Positions 24,968-39,115 of a DNA stretch of 64,000 nt are shown here, in pieces; within the stretch, counting starts at the first letter, position 1; each line of letters starts with the position of its first letter. A model generated the notes under the pieces. It saw nothing but the letters and a program-made list of their open reading frames with translations, ran no database searches and was not told the DNA's origin. The DNA is from Trichoplax adhaerens (taxonomy: Eukaryota; Placozoa; Uniplacotomia; Trichoplacea; Trichoplacidae), in NCBI RefSeq assembly GCF_000150275.1, contig NW_002060944.1:9520704-9584703 (forward strand), written 5' to 3'. Position numbers and translations under genes: made by a program.

Positions 24968-27900
24968 AATTCATCAATTGACCAAATATATATGCAAAGA
25001 AAACAGAATTACTTATGATGGGTTGTCCTAATCATAAAGAGCATACATGAAAATAGGATTGAAAGTACTAGAAAGACTGAATGCCTAAACTATGACAAAT
25101 GTGCATATTATTTTATCCTAAGAGATATTAGAAATTGCGCTATTTTACTCGGAGTGCGATTCTCCATGCGTGTGGCATTAAACCTAAAGTATTAAAAATA
25201 TACATGATCATAATAGATGTAAAATATGTGAGACTACCACTGTGTAGCTATACCATATATAAAGCATTTCTCATATACGTATGATAAATCTACTACAATA
25301 TTCTATTTATATGCGGAGTTAGTTTATGATTAATGGATTAAAATCATCACCATTGAACAGCTTTTTGCTTCTATTAAACGTTGATACTCTGATCTCCATA
25401 ATTATAACGTTTAGTATTTATAAATGTTGTAATTGATAGAATCCTTCAATTTCTGTAAGATGCTCCAGTTCATAGCGATAACAGTTCTAATTGTATTTAA
25501 AATAATCAATCTTAACAAAGCATAGTGACTGATGTTATTTCGATAGATAAAGATGTACAGTTGATTTGTAAAGTAAGATATTCCTTTTTTGTTAAGACCA
25601 TAATCTGAAGGGTATTTAAACCAGAGTAGATGAAATCTATTTTGAAATAATAATATTTATCAATAGCAAAAAAATTTAAATTTAGAAATTCCTTGTAAAT
25701 ATTATCCAGTTTACGAATTGTACTTACGTAGCTCAGTGCAATAAATAAAAATGGTTTTTAAATATCAAATACATGTTGGAAGAAATTGAACATTATAAGG
25801 AGTTATTCCTTTAGACTCCATAATCTACAGTGCATTTTTTAACGGAACTTTTAAGGGAGTCTTTAAAACTACGTCCAGCAGCTTAATTTGCCAATCTTCA
25901 CATCCCCTAAATCAATTCTCTCAATACTAGCTCCTCATTTATAAACGTTATTTTATTCAATTGTACAGTACACGATGATACCATCTTGTATCATAGCAAT
26001 TACTACGATACAGAAGCATTCAGATACACTATATCATACTTACGTATTGATGCCAATTTATGATATCTCGTCGCATTACCCTAACATTTCCATTTTCGAA
26101 CTATTTCAATCATAAATCATGAAGTCTTTCAGCATTTTAATTTCAATATAGTGCCACAGCTGTTATTACTGTGCGTAATGTAATTTCTAATCAGAGTTTT
26201 AGAAATTAAATTTGCATTCAAAAAAGTTGGTTGAGTCCTTTACTACTCATACTCGTACATCAATATACTAGTAGCAAATCACAGTAAATATTTTTGGATA
26301 AAGTTACAATTTTGCCCCGTTATATATAAATTTACTATTCAAGTAAATTTATATCACATTCCTATAATGAATGAAATACTGTATTCGTAATAGATTTAAT
26401 TCAAGACTCTTCACTGATGGCGTTTATAATTTTAACTGTTTTCTTTAAAATTAACGTTGAAGATCATGAAAACACTGATTTTCCGTCAATTAAATACCTA
26501 CGTATAACTGACTAATGCGAATGATATACTTTCAAAGTAACCTATACTTACTTGTAAGTTAGACAACATTGAGAGTTAATACAAAAATGTTTTGTGAATC
26601 TATTACAATTTGCGGTATTTATTATTGAGTTTTATTCTACTTGACATCTGATGCAGCTTACCTCAGTGATCGATAATAATTCCCTAATTATTAATTAATG
26701 ATAGCTATCTTGTCAGACGAATTTATGCTATAGGCTTGTCATAGAAAACTAACATACTTTTATAGAATAATTGCCACAAATATTTCGATATTAGAAGCCT
26801 AAGCAAATGCAAGCAATGCTAACGTACGATACAGAACTATGCTAATGTTGAGTTATTCTCAATAATAGCATAATCATTAAATATGAAAATTTTACTACAA
26901 ATGAATTAGAAGACGATCAAGCGATTATAATAAAGTATTTTTTATTTTAATCGCAAATTGAAAGTTAGCAATTGCCAAAGTATTTAAAAACTAATTAAGT
27001 AAAACTATATTGCAGTAGTAAAATAGCATAGAAGAATTAGTTAAGATACTAGTTACATTTAATCCTAAAATGCAGGGAGAAAGAACATTATGTAGTTTAT
27101 TTTAACTATGCTATTAGTCTATTTTATAATTACAACTTAAAATTGTTTATTAAATGATTTTAGTCGCTTGTATTGAGACTATGCGAATGAAGTCTATAAT
27201 TCATTAAAACAGGAACTAATTATTTTCAGATTTAATACATAGTTCATTAACACTGACTCAGGGTAATAGCCTCTGCCAAAAAGTGATACAGACTTACTAT
27301 AAACAAATTCACAAATGCCAATTTTAAGAGGGCCGCCAATCGACGTGCCCTAATTTATAATCAAGTACTTCTTACTAGTCTAGTACCATAGTATTTAATA
27401 TTCAGTGAACCAAAATGCGGTTGATCCAAGATGGTTTGTGCAATACCCAATTGATCATTCAAGTTCAATCTGGAACCATTTTGCTATAACAGTTCTGGTG
27501 ATAAAAAGCGATGTATTTTTTTAATGTAGAACGCTATTGGATCTTGATGAACGGATAAAAAGATACATGGAATCCCTGCCTTGGCGTTTCGAGAAATTTT
27601 ATGCCCTTGGCAATTTTTGACTAATCGTAAACTTAGCAACAATCATTTGATTATCAATGTAGATTACTATATATAGATGTATAGATGACTCTTAATCAGA
27701 TCATAGAGAGTGGTTTACATGATCTGAAAATTAAAGCTTTCGTCGCATTTTCCGGTATTCTATACATAATCACGTTAAAAATGAAACAGCTCAGGTTTAT
27801 AAATTTTTAATAATACACAGTGCTTTTACTTTATTGAACACCAATATTCTATATCATGACGTGCAAAGGAATATATCTAAAGCCTTCGTTCCTGTAATAA

Positions 27901-30155
27901 CTAGTAAAGATACAGTTTTTCGGTTTGATATGGTTATCTTTCAAAAGACAAGATAGTCATAGCTGATATAGATAGGCCAAAAAGATGAGATTGCGGCCTG
28001 CTATCCAATATTGTTTGTCACTAAATTTTAAAGGATGAAATATTCACCGATATACTGCAAGTTATGTAAAAATTGCTGTAAACTCCTTTTCCATGCCCAG
28101 ATACAACTATCTAGTAAAGACTATTCTCCATAGAGCGAATAAGAAATATTAATAATCGGAAATACCGAGACAAGAACTGTAATTATTTCTGTTCAATAAT
28201 TCGCAGGACTACTTTTTCAACCTCAATAGTAAATTCCTGTTGATCTAATACAGGCAAACAAGAAATCTTTATCTGCGATACAACGAAAACAACAAAAACA
28301 TATAAACTATTGCAGCTATAATCCACAATTTTTTTAAATATAATGCATATATGCCATGCACATGCGGGGTATAAAAATGAGAGCTGCTCATTAATTTAAT
28401 AATTGTGAATATTTCATAAAATACACGAGTAGCTCAGAACATAAATGGTCATTATTTGGCTAATATTAATCAAGGTTCTTCAAGTCTTCTCCAATTCTCG
28501 AATTCTAAAGCACGTGGAGTATAGTTTAAATTATTGCCACCTGCCATTCTTGTAACTATACTGGCGATTGTTTAACAAACGGTCAATAATCTACAGTCAA
28601 CAATGAAAGCATAAGATCAATAAGCCGATAGAATTACAGTATTGAAGTAGTAATACGGATGAACAAATAAAAATCGATGAAATATTATTTATTAATTCTA
28701 CTGTCATAATTCTAAGCCAGACATTAATTTTAATTGGTATTATCGGAAAGGATGTACAGTCACAATTCTATTAAATTTCCAACTGTAGTCAAGTCAAAAA
28801 GTTGCTAATATAATATTTGCTAACTTTTAGTTTCGCTTACTGATAGTATCACGGTCTGCCTCGATAATACCAGACAGATTTTTAACGGTATAAGAGTAAA
28901 ATATCTGTAAGGGCTGCAAAAGCGCGATAATAGAAAGATATTAGATAGAAATCAGCTGAAACGAACCGAAAACGAAGGACGAGACGAAGGGATAGACTAT
29001 AAAATAGAAGATATTGAGCAATATCTACAATAAAATAGTCATACTTGAAGTAAATTTATCTTATTAGAGGATTTCCAATCAAAATATTATTCTCATAATG
29101 ACTAAGTATAATGGATACTGTAGCTTTGATTCCGAAAAGAAGAGGTTATAATGCTAAAATACTTTATTGGAAACATAACATGATGACGAACAGAAAATCG
29201 CTATCTGGAAACTTTGCAGACTAGACTAATAAGATGGGCTTCACAGTACTAAGAATTTCCGCAAGATCTTATTGCTATTTGACTAAATAGATCGAATTAG
29301 AAAATCGGTAATTATATCGAAGTATGATATAGAAGCAATTCTATATCCAGCTAAAATAGATAAAGGCGTACCTGCATAAAAGGCAAGAACAGTTTGTCGT
29401 ACGAATAATCAGTACTAGTATACTGATATTAATATCAGTATTCACATCTGATTGTGCTGTGGTTTTACCATAGAAATTAATAAAAAACAATGCGAGACAA
29501 ATTATCGTTAGAGAATAAAATTATCATGACCGTAGTGAAAATTTGAGTTTTGTTCGGTGCCTTCAAAAATAGCTGTCATAAACAACTTAAAGTACTAATG
29601 CTTTTTAGTTGAAATTTAAAGTATTAGAAAACATATTAGGATCAATCGGTCTATTCAAGTTTTCAACTATATTTTCGGTAAGAAAACTGACTATCTAATA
29701 TTTTCAGCTGAATTTTATTGTGCAGGATGGGCATTATCGTTTGGTAAGGCGTAATTTGATAATATGTTCGAAATAAAAGTAGGCAGATACACGAGTACCT
29801 AATGTAAAGATGGTAATAATCTTTGCAGTAAGTACAAAATTTATTCATTCCAATCGATATACACTCCAATAAATTGAGAATTAGCTAATACATTGAAGGG
29901 TTATAAATTTTTAATTTATCTAAATGTAACATTGATAAATGTCATCTAGTTACTGGGTACAGGGATAGAAAAATTTTAGCATGCTTCTTTCTTCTAAATG
30001 TCGTCCTTATTACTTAGAAAACTTATTAATTATAACGACTACACTACATAGTAATATCTAACTTCCATTAACTGTAAATAAATCATCCATTTTATGCTTA
30101 TGTGCACTAATTATAATTGGTCTCTTTTATCTTCAGCTCTTACCTAGTAATATCC
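24968..30155. other. 5.2-kb gene-free spacer
   Basis: Very AT-rich. Reading both strands I found no supported exon, RNA gene or obvious repeat. It separates the 3' ends of the SPSB3-like gene (+) and the GPCR (-), so it should hold both 3' UTRs. Confidence 0.5.
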
Positions 30156-31223
30156 TTAAGTTGATAATTGATAGGAGTGATGACGAAATCGTTTACAGCA
30201 TTGGTTGGAAAGATTACTTAAAGACATTTTAATCGCAATTTTAATATCAGCAGTATAGAAAGCGAATAAGATTGGATTAACAGCAGGATAAGAAAAGGCG
30301 ACGAATCGTAATAAATGAATAATATTCAGTTCAGTAGTGGTATATATTAAACCAGGGCGAACATTTAGTATCATAAAGGTAATGGCAAAAGGTAAATAAC
30401 ATATTAAGAATAAAGTCACTAAGATAATGATTTGTCTAGCGGCTTTAATATTGTGCCTATTGAGCGATAATTGATGACCATGGCCGTCATTTTCGCCTTG
30501 CATACGTCGTGCATGAACATTAACGATATAAAAGATACGAGCATAGCATGGTAGAAAGGATGCTAATGGCAAAATTAATAAACATGTAAAAATGATTGTT
30601 AAGTAAACCTGTTGTGATACACGTGCATCTTCATTTTCAGCGATAATATATACCGCACATCTTGAGCTGTTATATTGAACAAATGTCATTAAAGGTAATG
30701 CTGCTATCGCCGCAGTCAACAGCCATAGACAAATCAAGATACATACACTCACTTTGTGAGATAAAAAATATAAATTACGAAATGGAAATTCAATAGATAG
30801 GTAGCGATTTAATGTTAAGATACAAATATGAAAATTTAAATTGACAAGAAATGATGATCCTAAATAGGGCATAATTGAGCATGGAAATGGATATTGCATC
30901 ATGTGATTATTACCAGCCTTAATATGGCGAGGTAAAACGTAGAAAATAGAGGATAATAAACTGCCAATAAACATGCTAATCATGTAAGGTGCATGTGGAG
31001 TTTGACGTAATTTTCGATACCAGCCTATGATTAATAGTATACCTAAATTGGTCAAGATGGTAGTTCCACCAGTTATACACCACATTACTTCGATTAATGT
31101 CGATTGGATTACTATGAGGGAATCATTATCAGCATGATTAGATAGTGGCTTTTCAGGTGTATCTTGATGCATAGTCATGTTGGTGATCATTGTAGCAGAA
31201 TGATAACTATGATTAAGATTCAT
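30156..31223 (-). CDS. Class A (rhodopsin-like) G-protein-coupled receptor, intronless
   Basis: Seven-transmembrane receptor of 355 residues at the plasma membrane; ligand unknown. The extracellular N-terminus carries Asn-glycosylation sequons (NHS at 4, NMT at 15). TM1 covers about residues 47-69. C115 at the start of TM3 and C189 in the second extracellular loop form the usual disulphide pair. The DRY motif reads NRY (139-141). TM6 has CYLP (275-278) in place of CWxP, and TM7 has NPILF (316-320) in place of NPxxY. The usual TM2 LAxxD is not evident (SMFIGSLLSSIF). A CC pair at 342-343 could be palmitoylated. A single exon is common for expanded animal GPCR families. The start is the first Met of the frame. 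Subfamily not assignable by eye. Confidence 0.92.
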   Translation of the reverse strand: MNLNHSYHSATMITNMTMHQDTPEKPLSNHADNDSLIVIQSTLIEVMWCITGGTTILTNLGILLIIGWYRKLRQTPHAPYMISMFIGSLLSSIFYVLPRHIKAGNNHMMQYPFPCSIMPYLGSSFLVNLNFHICILTLNRYLSIEFPFRNLYFLSHKVSVCILICLWLLTAAIAALPLMTFVQYNSSRCAVYIIAENEDARVSQQVYLTIIFTCLLILPLASFLPCYARIFYIVNVHARRMQGENDGHGHQLSLNRHNIKAARQIIILVTLFLICYLPFAITFMILNVRPGLIYTTTELNIIHLLRFVAFSYPAVNPILFAFYTADIKIAIKMSLSNLSNQCCKRFRHHSYQLST

Positions 31224-34200
31224 TTCTGTTCTTCTTTTTTCTCCTATTACGAGATTCCTTACTTTGATAGATTTAGAAAATTATTAAGTCAAATTTTTTA
31301 TTTTATGATATGAAAAGTTATCACCAAAAGATAATTGAAAGGAATGACGATTTCGTCAACTAAGGCAATAGTATCTGTAATCTCATCTTAATCATGGTTG
31401 ACTATATCAATCATTAACAATAGCTAATATTATTTTCATCAATTTTGAATAGTTAATATTGACTAAACCGGTTAGAAAACCCTTTGAAATTTTATTATTA
31501 TCTATTGAAATAAGCTGATTGAAAGGTGATAGACATATATTATCTTTATTTTCTATTTATTGTTCTACAATCTGCTAACTTTAATCTACTTGCAAACAAC
31601 ATACTTACTTGCTGCTATTGAAATTGAACAACAAATTTTTAAAGTTCATCAAAAAATTAAATTCTGCCATAATAAAGGTACGTAATAAATATTGTTCCTT
31701 TAGTAAGGCACGAATAAATATACGACGCTGATGTACATAGATTAGGACACCATTAAAGATTCACCTTTGAATTGAATAAGAAATTGAATATAATTGGTAT
31801 TATGATGGCTTTAAGGGATTAGTTATTAAACTTGATAGTAATGTAGCAGAAATAGAGACAGTTCGTTCCAAGTATATGCTTTTAAATTTATTTTCACCCA
31901 AAAATGAATAAGAGAAGATTCATACAATTGTAGATAGTTATATTTAATCATTGCAATAAATCAATAAGTAATGACTTACCATGACAAGAATGATTAATTA
32001 TTATTTATGAACTATAATGAGCTACTTTTTGCATAACTATGCAATAATATTGGATGTTTTCATTAACGACAGTACTAAATTCAGCAAGATAAAGTATTTT
32101 TAATGAGATTCCATTCATTTGAAACTCGGCAGAAATTATTACTTTTTAGATAGAATTATCCCTTAGAAAAACGACCTTTTTCCATATCTAAATTTAATTT
32201 TATACATTGAAATCATAGTCTAGTATACTGTAAAAGTATTTAATATATGAATAAGTTGACAAAATATAAATTTATTATTCCAATTTCGGTCATAAATAGA
32301 ATGACAATAGCTGTTGTTGATGCTGACCTTTGGAACTTATACAATCAATTTAATAAACGTTAACCGATTGGAAAATGGTAAACTGCGGGAAAGAAAAGAA
32401 ATAAGTTTCACAGTCTCACTTAATTTATCTTATACTTTAGCAAATTTTGATATTGGCTAATAAAGAATATTTGAAATATTCATCGGCCATTTTCATCAAT
32501 AAGTTTGTTTATCATAATATTTATTCTCTACTCAGATTATTGTTTGAAGCTATTAGGCGAATTGTACCTCCAGCAATATAGTTGTTTGAAAATAATTTTT
32601 AATCTTGTATGATATACCGTAATATACATGTACTCGTACATATACAGATTCTATACAGATGGTAGCTGATTGAAATTCCTATTATAAATGAGGATGTTGT
32701 ATTGCGTAAATTCCTTTGTTAAAGAGTGATTTGGAATTTATTGTGTAATATCATAAGATTTGGTATTTCCTCTGGCAAATTTATGACGCAAATCCACAGC
32801 GGTATTTAGGTTGATTTCTAAGTTCTATGTAATAGACAAATACCATAACAACGGATAATTTTGCAATTCTTTTGTATTTCTTATAACGGTATTAGATTAG
32901 CCGCAAGACGTGAAAATCCCATAAGCGCTGACATATCTGCTTAGTTTTTACAGTCAACGAGAATAATACTATAAATTTAGATTAGCAATTAAAGTGAATT
33001 GTCATTATAACAGCTTTCCGGAGATAGCATGAAATACCGAAATAACTTGATGAAAAAATATTTTTTATTTATGAAATACTCTAGGCTATGAGTACGAAAG
33101 GTTATACTTTAATGAAAGCTTCAATATTTATTCCAAATACTAAGGGATGTAGTAGTTTGCTACTATAAAATTTAGTACCGATATAATATTGCATTACTCA
33201 AGTTATTATCCTATTGCCTACAGGAAGTCGTTTTTAAGCTTTGCCTGAAAATCTAGAGGATTTGAACTTCCTACAATTTAGACCTTAATCACTATTTCAA
33301 TATCTTATCTACTGTTAGTATCGTAGCATTATTCCTTTCATCTAGGAAAGAAATTAAAATTTAATGTTATCTTCGAGTATAGGTTTCAATATTAATTATC
33401 GTCAATTATCGTGTTAATGATAAATATTGAGGATATTACCTGCGAAATCATATTCTGTACTGTTACTACTATATCAATGATAGAAAATAGAGTATAGTTT
33501 ATTACCTTTCGTATATTGTTTTATTTGATTGCAAAGCTTTATTAAAAATAGAACTTTTAAATTCTTTGGTAGAAAGGCAATTGCTTACATGGGCTTACTT
33601 TTTATTATAGTCAGGCAGCCTTTCCTGGCTAATTTCTCTGATATCCTGATTAGAGATATCGATATTTTATTATACGGATATTGCATGAAATTACAAGAAC
33701 TACTAAATCATTGATGGCTTATCATATCTTTAATGGACTTAATAGAGATCTGATTTTAATGAAAGTAAATTATATAGAATTATTAATGATAACAGTTATG
33801 ATTGGAATTGTTACAAGATTTAATTAGAGCATAATCAGTAAGCGCATGGAAGACCTTTCCAATTATATTCTGATATGTACCAATAAAATATTAAATTCTT
33901 GGTGGCTTCAGAGAGAATGATAAATGTGAATACATAAAAATGCGATTTATAATCTTAACTCAAGCTATTTTTGCGTGTACGAGTATTAATGAGATTGCGT
34001 GATTCGCGAATTATTCTTGATTCTTTTCAAATTATTTTATATAAAACACTATCAAAAATCGTTATGATTCAAGTAAGCTTTAATAATAGCTAGCTAATCT
34101 ATGATATATCCGCTATTGGTAGCTTATACTATACATAACAAAAAGTGAATTGAGTTAACTATATGTACTTTAACCTACAATGTGATAACCGTAGCTAATG

Positions 34201-37200
34201 CGACATGCTTGAAAATGAAAATTTTTTCAGGGCGTATTTCCTAATTCGATAATCGTTTTCTTTTAATCGTAGCTGAATATCGTTAATGGGCAAGAAAATT
34301 GTCCTTAAAAACTAAAATATATATTCTAGAAGCAGCTAAATATTATTAAGAATCTAAGATATTACATAGTTACATTGCTAAGAAGAGTTAAAAGTTAAGG
34401 ATTGTATATCGAATTACTAAAGACATCAATTACTTATAAATTCAGAAATCACTGATTCATCATTCCTGTGAAATTAAAATTTGATTGATACATCGTACAA
34501 TGTTTTGTTTATAACCATATTTAGAGTTTTTTGGGGTGGTTGGCAAAGATCATGGTTCTCAGAACTTAGGAAAGGTTCGATTACTGTAAGTAAATACTTT
34601 ATTCTAGGCTTCAATTGAAATTTATAAATATATTAATGTAAAATTTAAAATTTAACGAATATTTTGCAGCTCTGGTACGATAACTAAGCAGAATACCTAT
34701 CCTAATTACCTGCGCAACTACTGTCGTATGATCTACTGTATGCCTACTCATCCATACTCGTTTAATGACTATTATCTAAGTCAGTAACTTATCACGATAT
34801 ATCACACGATTGTACGCTTACTGTACTGCACTATATATGTGGCTATTAGATGTAACTGGCGCAGTTGTTGCGTCTCTACGTTGGCTCTATTCTAAAGCTG
34901 ATCTCTCCTAGTTAGGCATATCTATTTGTTTAATAAAGATCCTTTCTTTATCTCTATAATCCTTTTTCATCTATCTGAGTTATTATTACAACTACTATAA
35001 AAATATTTTAAATAATATTGTTAAATAAATGTTACTGTATTAAATTGCAATATATTTTTTTCTCTCGCTTATTTTAGTATTAATGTGCAAGATTTACTTT
35101 AGGTTATCAGAATAGTTATTCTTCTATGGTATTACTTAACGTTAACAGCTTACTTTTGAGAGAATCGATATCCGTCATTATTCTACAAACTACAGTTTGG
35201 AATTATAGTCATTATGTATGTACTTATGGTTTGTAACATCTAAAGCATAAAATGGACAGCTTTAGTAGCGATATTAGTTCAATATGAAGGAAGTTGATGA
35301 TAAAGGTGCGAATAAATATCAACCCATTTGATTTCGTTACGGAAACGAGTGGCAGATGAATTAATTATATGCTTGTTTATCTAGTACATTTATAGTCAAT
35401 CCGTATAGCCACAGGGTGTTTTGTTGAAATTGAGCAAGTTCTAAGTTGGATTTAATTTTAATCAGGTTTCGATGTATTGTTAATTGTGTATTTGTGGTAA
35501 GGAGAATAATCTTTCTGTCGCCTTTATTTCCAGACTTTGGGAGATCATTTGAAATGCAAATACTGTATCATTGTCACCGTGGATACTAATAAATCAAACT
35601 ATTCCTATTGATATTAATGTATATCTGTTGTATTTCATGAAATATTTATAGACATTCTAAACTTTCTATAAACGACGATTCTTTTGTAACATGAGCGGAT
35701 TTCCTTTATATTTTGACCTTAGAAAAATGGAATGCTTAACATTTCATATTTATGCTCTTTGCATGCTATTGGTTGATAATGAGTAAATGAAGACCTGATG
35801 TGATACCAATTACAGTATTTAGTATATGATTGCTATTTTTGATTCATATACTATATATATATATCTATACACGAATATTCATCAAATTGCTGTCGGCAAA
35901 AATGGACCGGATGCTTAACTGGTATTTTTATTTTTCACTGTATCCGCGATCTAATAGCAAGGATGACTCTGAAAGTAAAGTATGAAGTGTTTATTGACCT
36001 ACTTTAAATCCATGCATTGTTATCTTTTAATTAAGCAAGAGTACTTTAGCTCAAGCTCGCATTTAGTTAATCAACCCGATCAGCATGACAACTGTGATAA
36101 GGTGTTCCGTAATTTATTTTATACGATTATTGGACAGAATATCGTAAATTTTAATTGGTGCAGGTAGACCTTTTGAAGAGTGTCATGGATTTTTGCGTAG
36201 TCCGTAAGGAGTTGTTCGTATTTTAGCATACGTTTTGAGTTGAAGAACTTAATGCATTCCCCTTGAATCATTATCCCGCAATATACCCTAGATTATGATT
36301 CTACGGAACATTACCGGTGATTTTCACCTCCATCATATTAAATCAAGTATGTAAATAGCCATAATAAGGACTTGCATCATGCACTAAGGGATATATTAGG
36401 ACAATCAAGGAGCAAATGTCATTTGTCGTGCAGTATTATTTGGCTGAAAGTATTACTGAATCGTTGCGAGTAGATTAACAACGCACACAAATGCTTATCC
36501 CAGGACAGACACATTCTGTCAAACACCTTGACTTGATGTCGGCTTTGCGCCACTTTTGGCTATATCGAATGCGATAGTATGATCAAGCCTATAGGTCATC
36601 GAAATAGGACTTTTCAGATGTAATTACTGTAGATGAACATTCCTTAAGTTTATCCAATTCGTGATTTAACTTGGGGACGTTATTATTCTATCACGTATTC
36701 CTAATATTTATTTACAGTACAGCATACACACTTTGATAAGATTGTCATGAATTTGGTGTAAGACTTTACCCTTAAGAATCGAGGGCTAGTGTTTCTGGGT
36801 AAATCAGCCAGTATTTTTGTCATAGAGTTGATTGGATCAAAAACGATGTCATCAGGAGATATTGAATGAAGTCATCTGGACAAAATTTTAATTGGATATT
36901 GCAGGTGCACCGAATTGAATCCCTTCCATTTTCTGGATACTAAAAGCTGTTCAAATTGAGAATTGTTGCATTACCCTACTGTAATATGCGAGTGTACGTA
37001 GCTGTTTCAGATTGACAGACTAAGGCTGTCATGTTTTCATCTAACCTTGTTCAAATAAAATCAAGAAAAGGAGCAGCAAAAGCTGTAGCGAAGTCGGTGT
37101 TTTCGTTCTTCAAATTGAATGAATCTGAGCCGAAAATGGGCAATACCTCGAATGTAATTAATTTAAATCTTAACAGAGAATAAATTAAACTATGTGTGGA

Positions 37201-37724
37201 GCTCTTCTACAGATTTGAAATGTGCGATACGAGCTATTAATGCCTCGTAGATGCTTATTTAGAATGACTGAAAATTGTTGTAAAATTAAAAATTTTTTTC
37301 CTGTACTGTCCACTTACAGTAATTTATCAAGCATTGAATTTGAAATTTATTTTCCACACTATTTATTCAAAATTGCCCATGGATTTCTATCGTATTGAAA
37401 TGGAACCCTGTGCATTAAAGGCAACGAAATATCAGAATTTCTGCCTGGAATGTCTTGTATCGAAGCGATTGAATTGGAAGATTATTTTAATGCATTGATA
37501 GATAATTAATGAGTAGCACAGCGGCTCCTCCTGCAATGTACTACAGCTTGATAATCATAATCATAACAGGTACTAAGCAATCCGTTAATCGACCCAAGGT
37601 TTATCCATGCACTTTAAAACTGATTTCCCTTGAGAGGATGCAGACGAAAGCAACAACTCCCTTAGGTCGAATAATGGACAGGGAGGCGCCATCCGTCTGT
37701 CTGAAAATGACTCATGCTCCCCGC
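31224..37724. other. 6.5-kb gene-free spacer
   Basis: AT-rich, with only short low-complexity open frames (for example 33529-33714 and 35982-36167). A TA-rich run sits near 35850-35864. No supported exon, RNA gene or repeated block seen. The GPCR promoter would be in the first few hundred bases. Confidence 0.45.
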
Positions 37725-38085
37725 GTACTGAGTGTACAGTGTGCAGTACAGTACACTACATTACAATACAATGTACTGTGACGGAGGACGTCACCGACTG
37801 TAAAAGCACGTTACGTCTACAGTAAAAAAAACGCCACAGTTTATTCCAAACTTTCCACTTTCATTGCGAATATTAGTCCATTGGCATACCTTTTATCGAT
37901 ATCAATGCTATATTCAGAACAAGCATTCTATTTTCAATCGATTGGTATACAACTCGTGTCGTAAAATGAAAACTTGGCGTTTTGGTCTAGTTTGAAACGT
38001 CGGGAAATGATGATCAGACCCCTGGTCTGCCCCAGCACTGTACCGTGTACAGTATGGCGTACTGTACACTGTGAACTGTAAGACC
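37725..38085. repeat. Second GTACTGTAC/GTACAGTAC word cluster
   Basis: Dense words at 37733-37780 and 38036-38080 repeat the pattern of the 18-22 kb island, again in both orientations and in a locally less AT-rich patch. Open frames on the minus strand here (37914-38210) translate these words and are not supported as genes. Confidence 0.65.
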
Positions 38086-38347
38086 GTACCGCGTTGATCA
38101 CGTGTCCTCTCCAGGCTTTCGTCATACAAAAAATGAAAACGCTGCAGCCAGTATAGACTTGCCGACTGGATGGCGTACTGAAGGTTGATGACTAGAGGGC
38201 AGGCAACCAAAGCTAAAAATCTTCTCTTCTTTTACGTCACTTATATCAAACAAGAAACATCTGCTCCAAGCAGCAATCTGTTATTGAAGTAATCCCGACT
38301 GTTCCATCCATTCCGTTTGGCTTGTATTCTCCAATTAGACAATTGAT

Positions 38348-38437
38348 ATGAGCAATTGGGTAGCGCCAACAACACATCATAATCGATCTTTACCAACGTT
38401 CAATCAAGGGATGGAGTACGAACTTGATCCAAGGTAA
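38348..38437 (+). other. Small open frame or possible first exon
   Basis: A 29-codon frame beginning MSNWVAPTTHHNRSL ends in DPR followed by TAA. A GT donor (AAG|GTAATA) overlaps the last codon, so it could be a first coding exon (38348-38433). No downstream exon in matching phase was found before PICK1 starts at 39116. Weak. Confidence 0.15.
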
Positions 38438-39115
38438 TAAGAGTCCAACCAATTTAATCATCATCATGAACTTTCCCTACTATCCTTTCATCCATACTCA
38501 ACTTGGTTATTCAACTTGGTCAATCCATGGATGACCAACTCATTCCTTATTCTTTCTTTTATGTTCCTTTTTTTATCTCTTATTTTATTCCTCAATTTGA
38601 GATCATTTCAAAAGAGAGATTTTCTCTTGATCGCAAACATACTAGTTGTCTTGTAAGGATTTGGTAACTGTTCTCGTTGGCCAGTTGATTGCATTGCCTA
38701 TCAACCCCAATGGAAAGGATACAACATGCCTAGGCTACATCATCAATTCAAAGAATATTCTACTAGTACAGGAGTGGATGAACAGTAGAAATAATTGTAT
38801 AAAAAAACGTCTTGTCAGATAGCCTAGCCTATTTTTCAATAGCATCGTTTCCTTGCAGTATAAAATAAACGTGTATATCGATAGTAAGAAAAGGCCATGC
38901 TAGTCATCATACGCTTCCAATCGATACGACAGTCTAGACTAATTCCATGAGGGTAATAAAATGATTGCTGATGACAAATGAGTCAGAGGAAAGACAATCG
39001 CCGTGACTACTACTTCCATCCAATTCTTGCAGTTCTGTTCACTTTGATTCTTCCATTTTGCTATCTTATCGTCTAATCTATTGTTTTCCTGATGTTGATT
39101 TTTTAACGATCATCC

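Noticed and set aside
34530-34586. Possible exon with VFWGGWQRSWFSELRKGS before a GTAAGT donor
   Set aside because: A single isolated segment without partner exons or a recognised family.
37914-38210. 98-codon minus-strand frame
   Set aside because: Overlaps the second word cluster, has a competing frame and shows no conserved motif.
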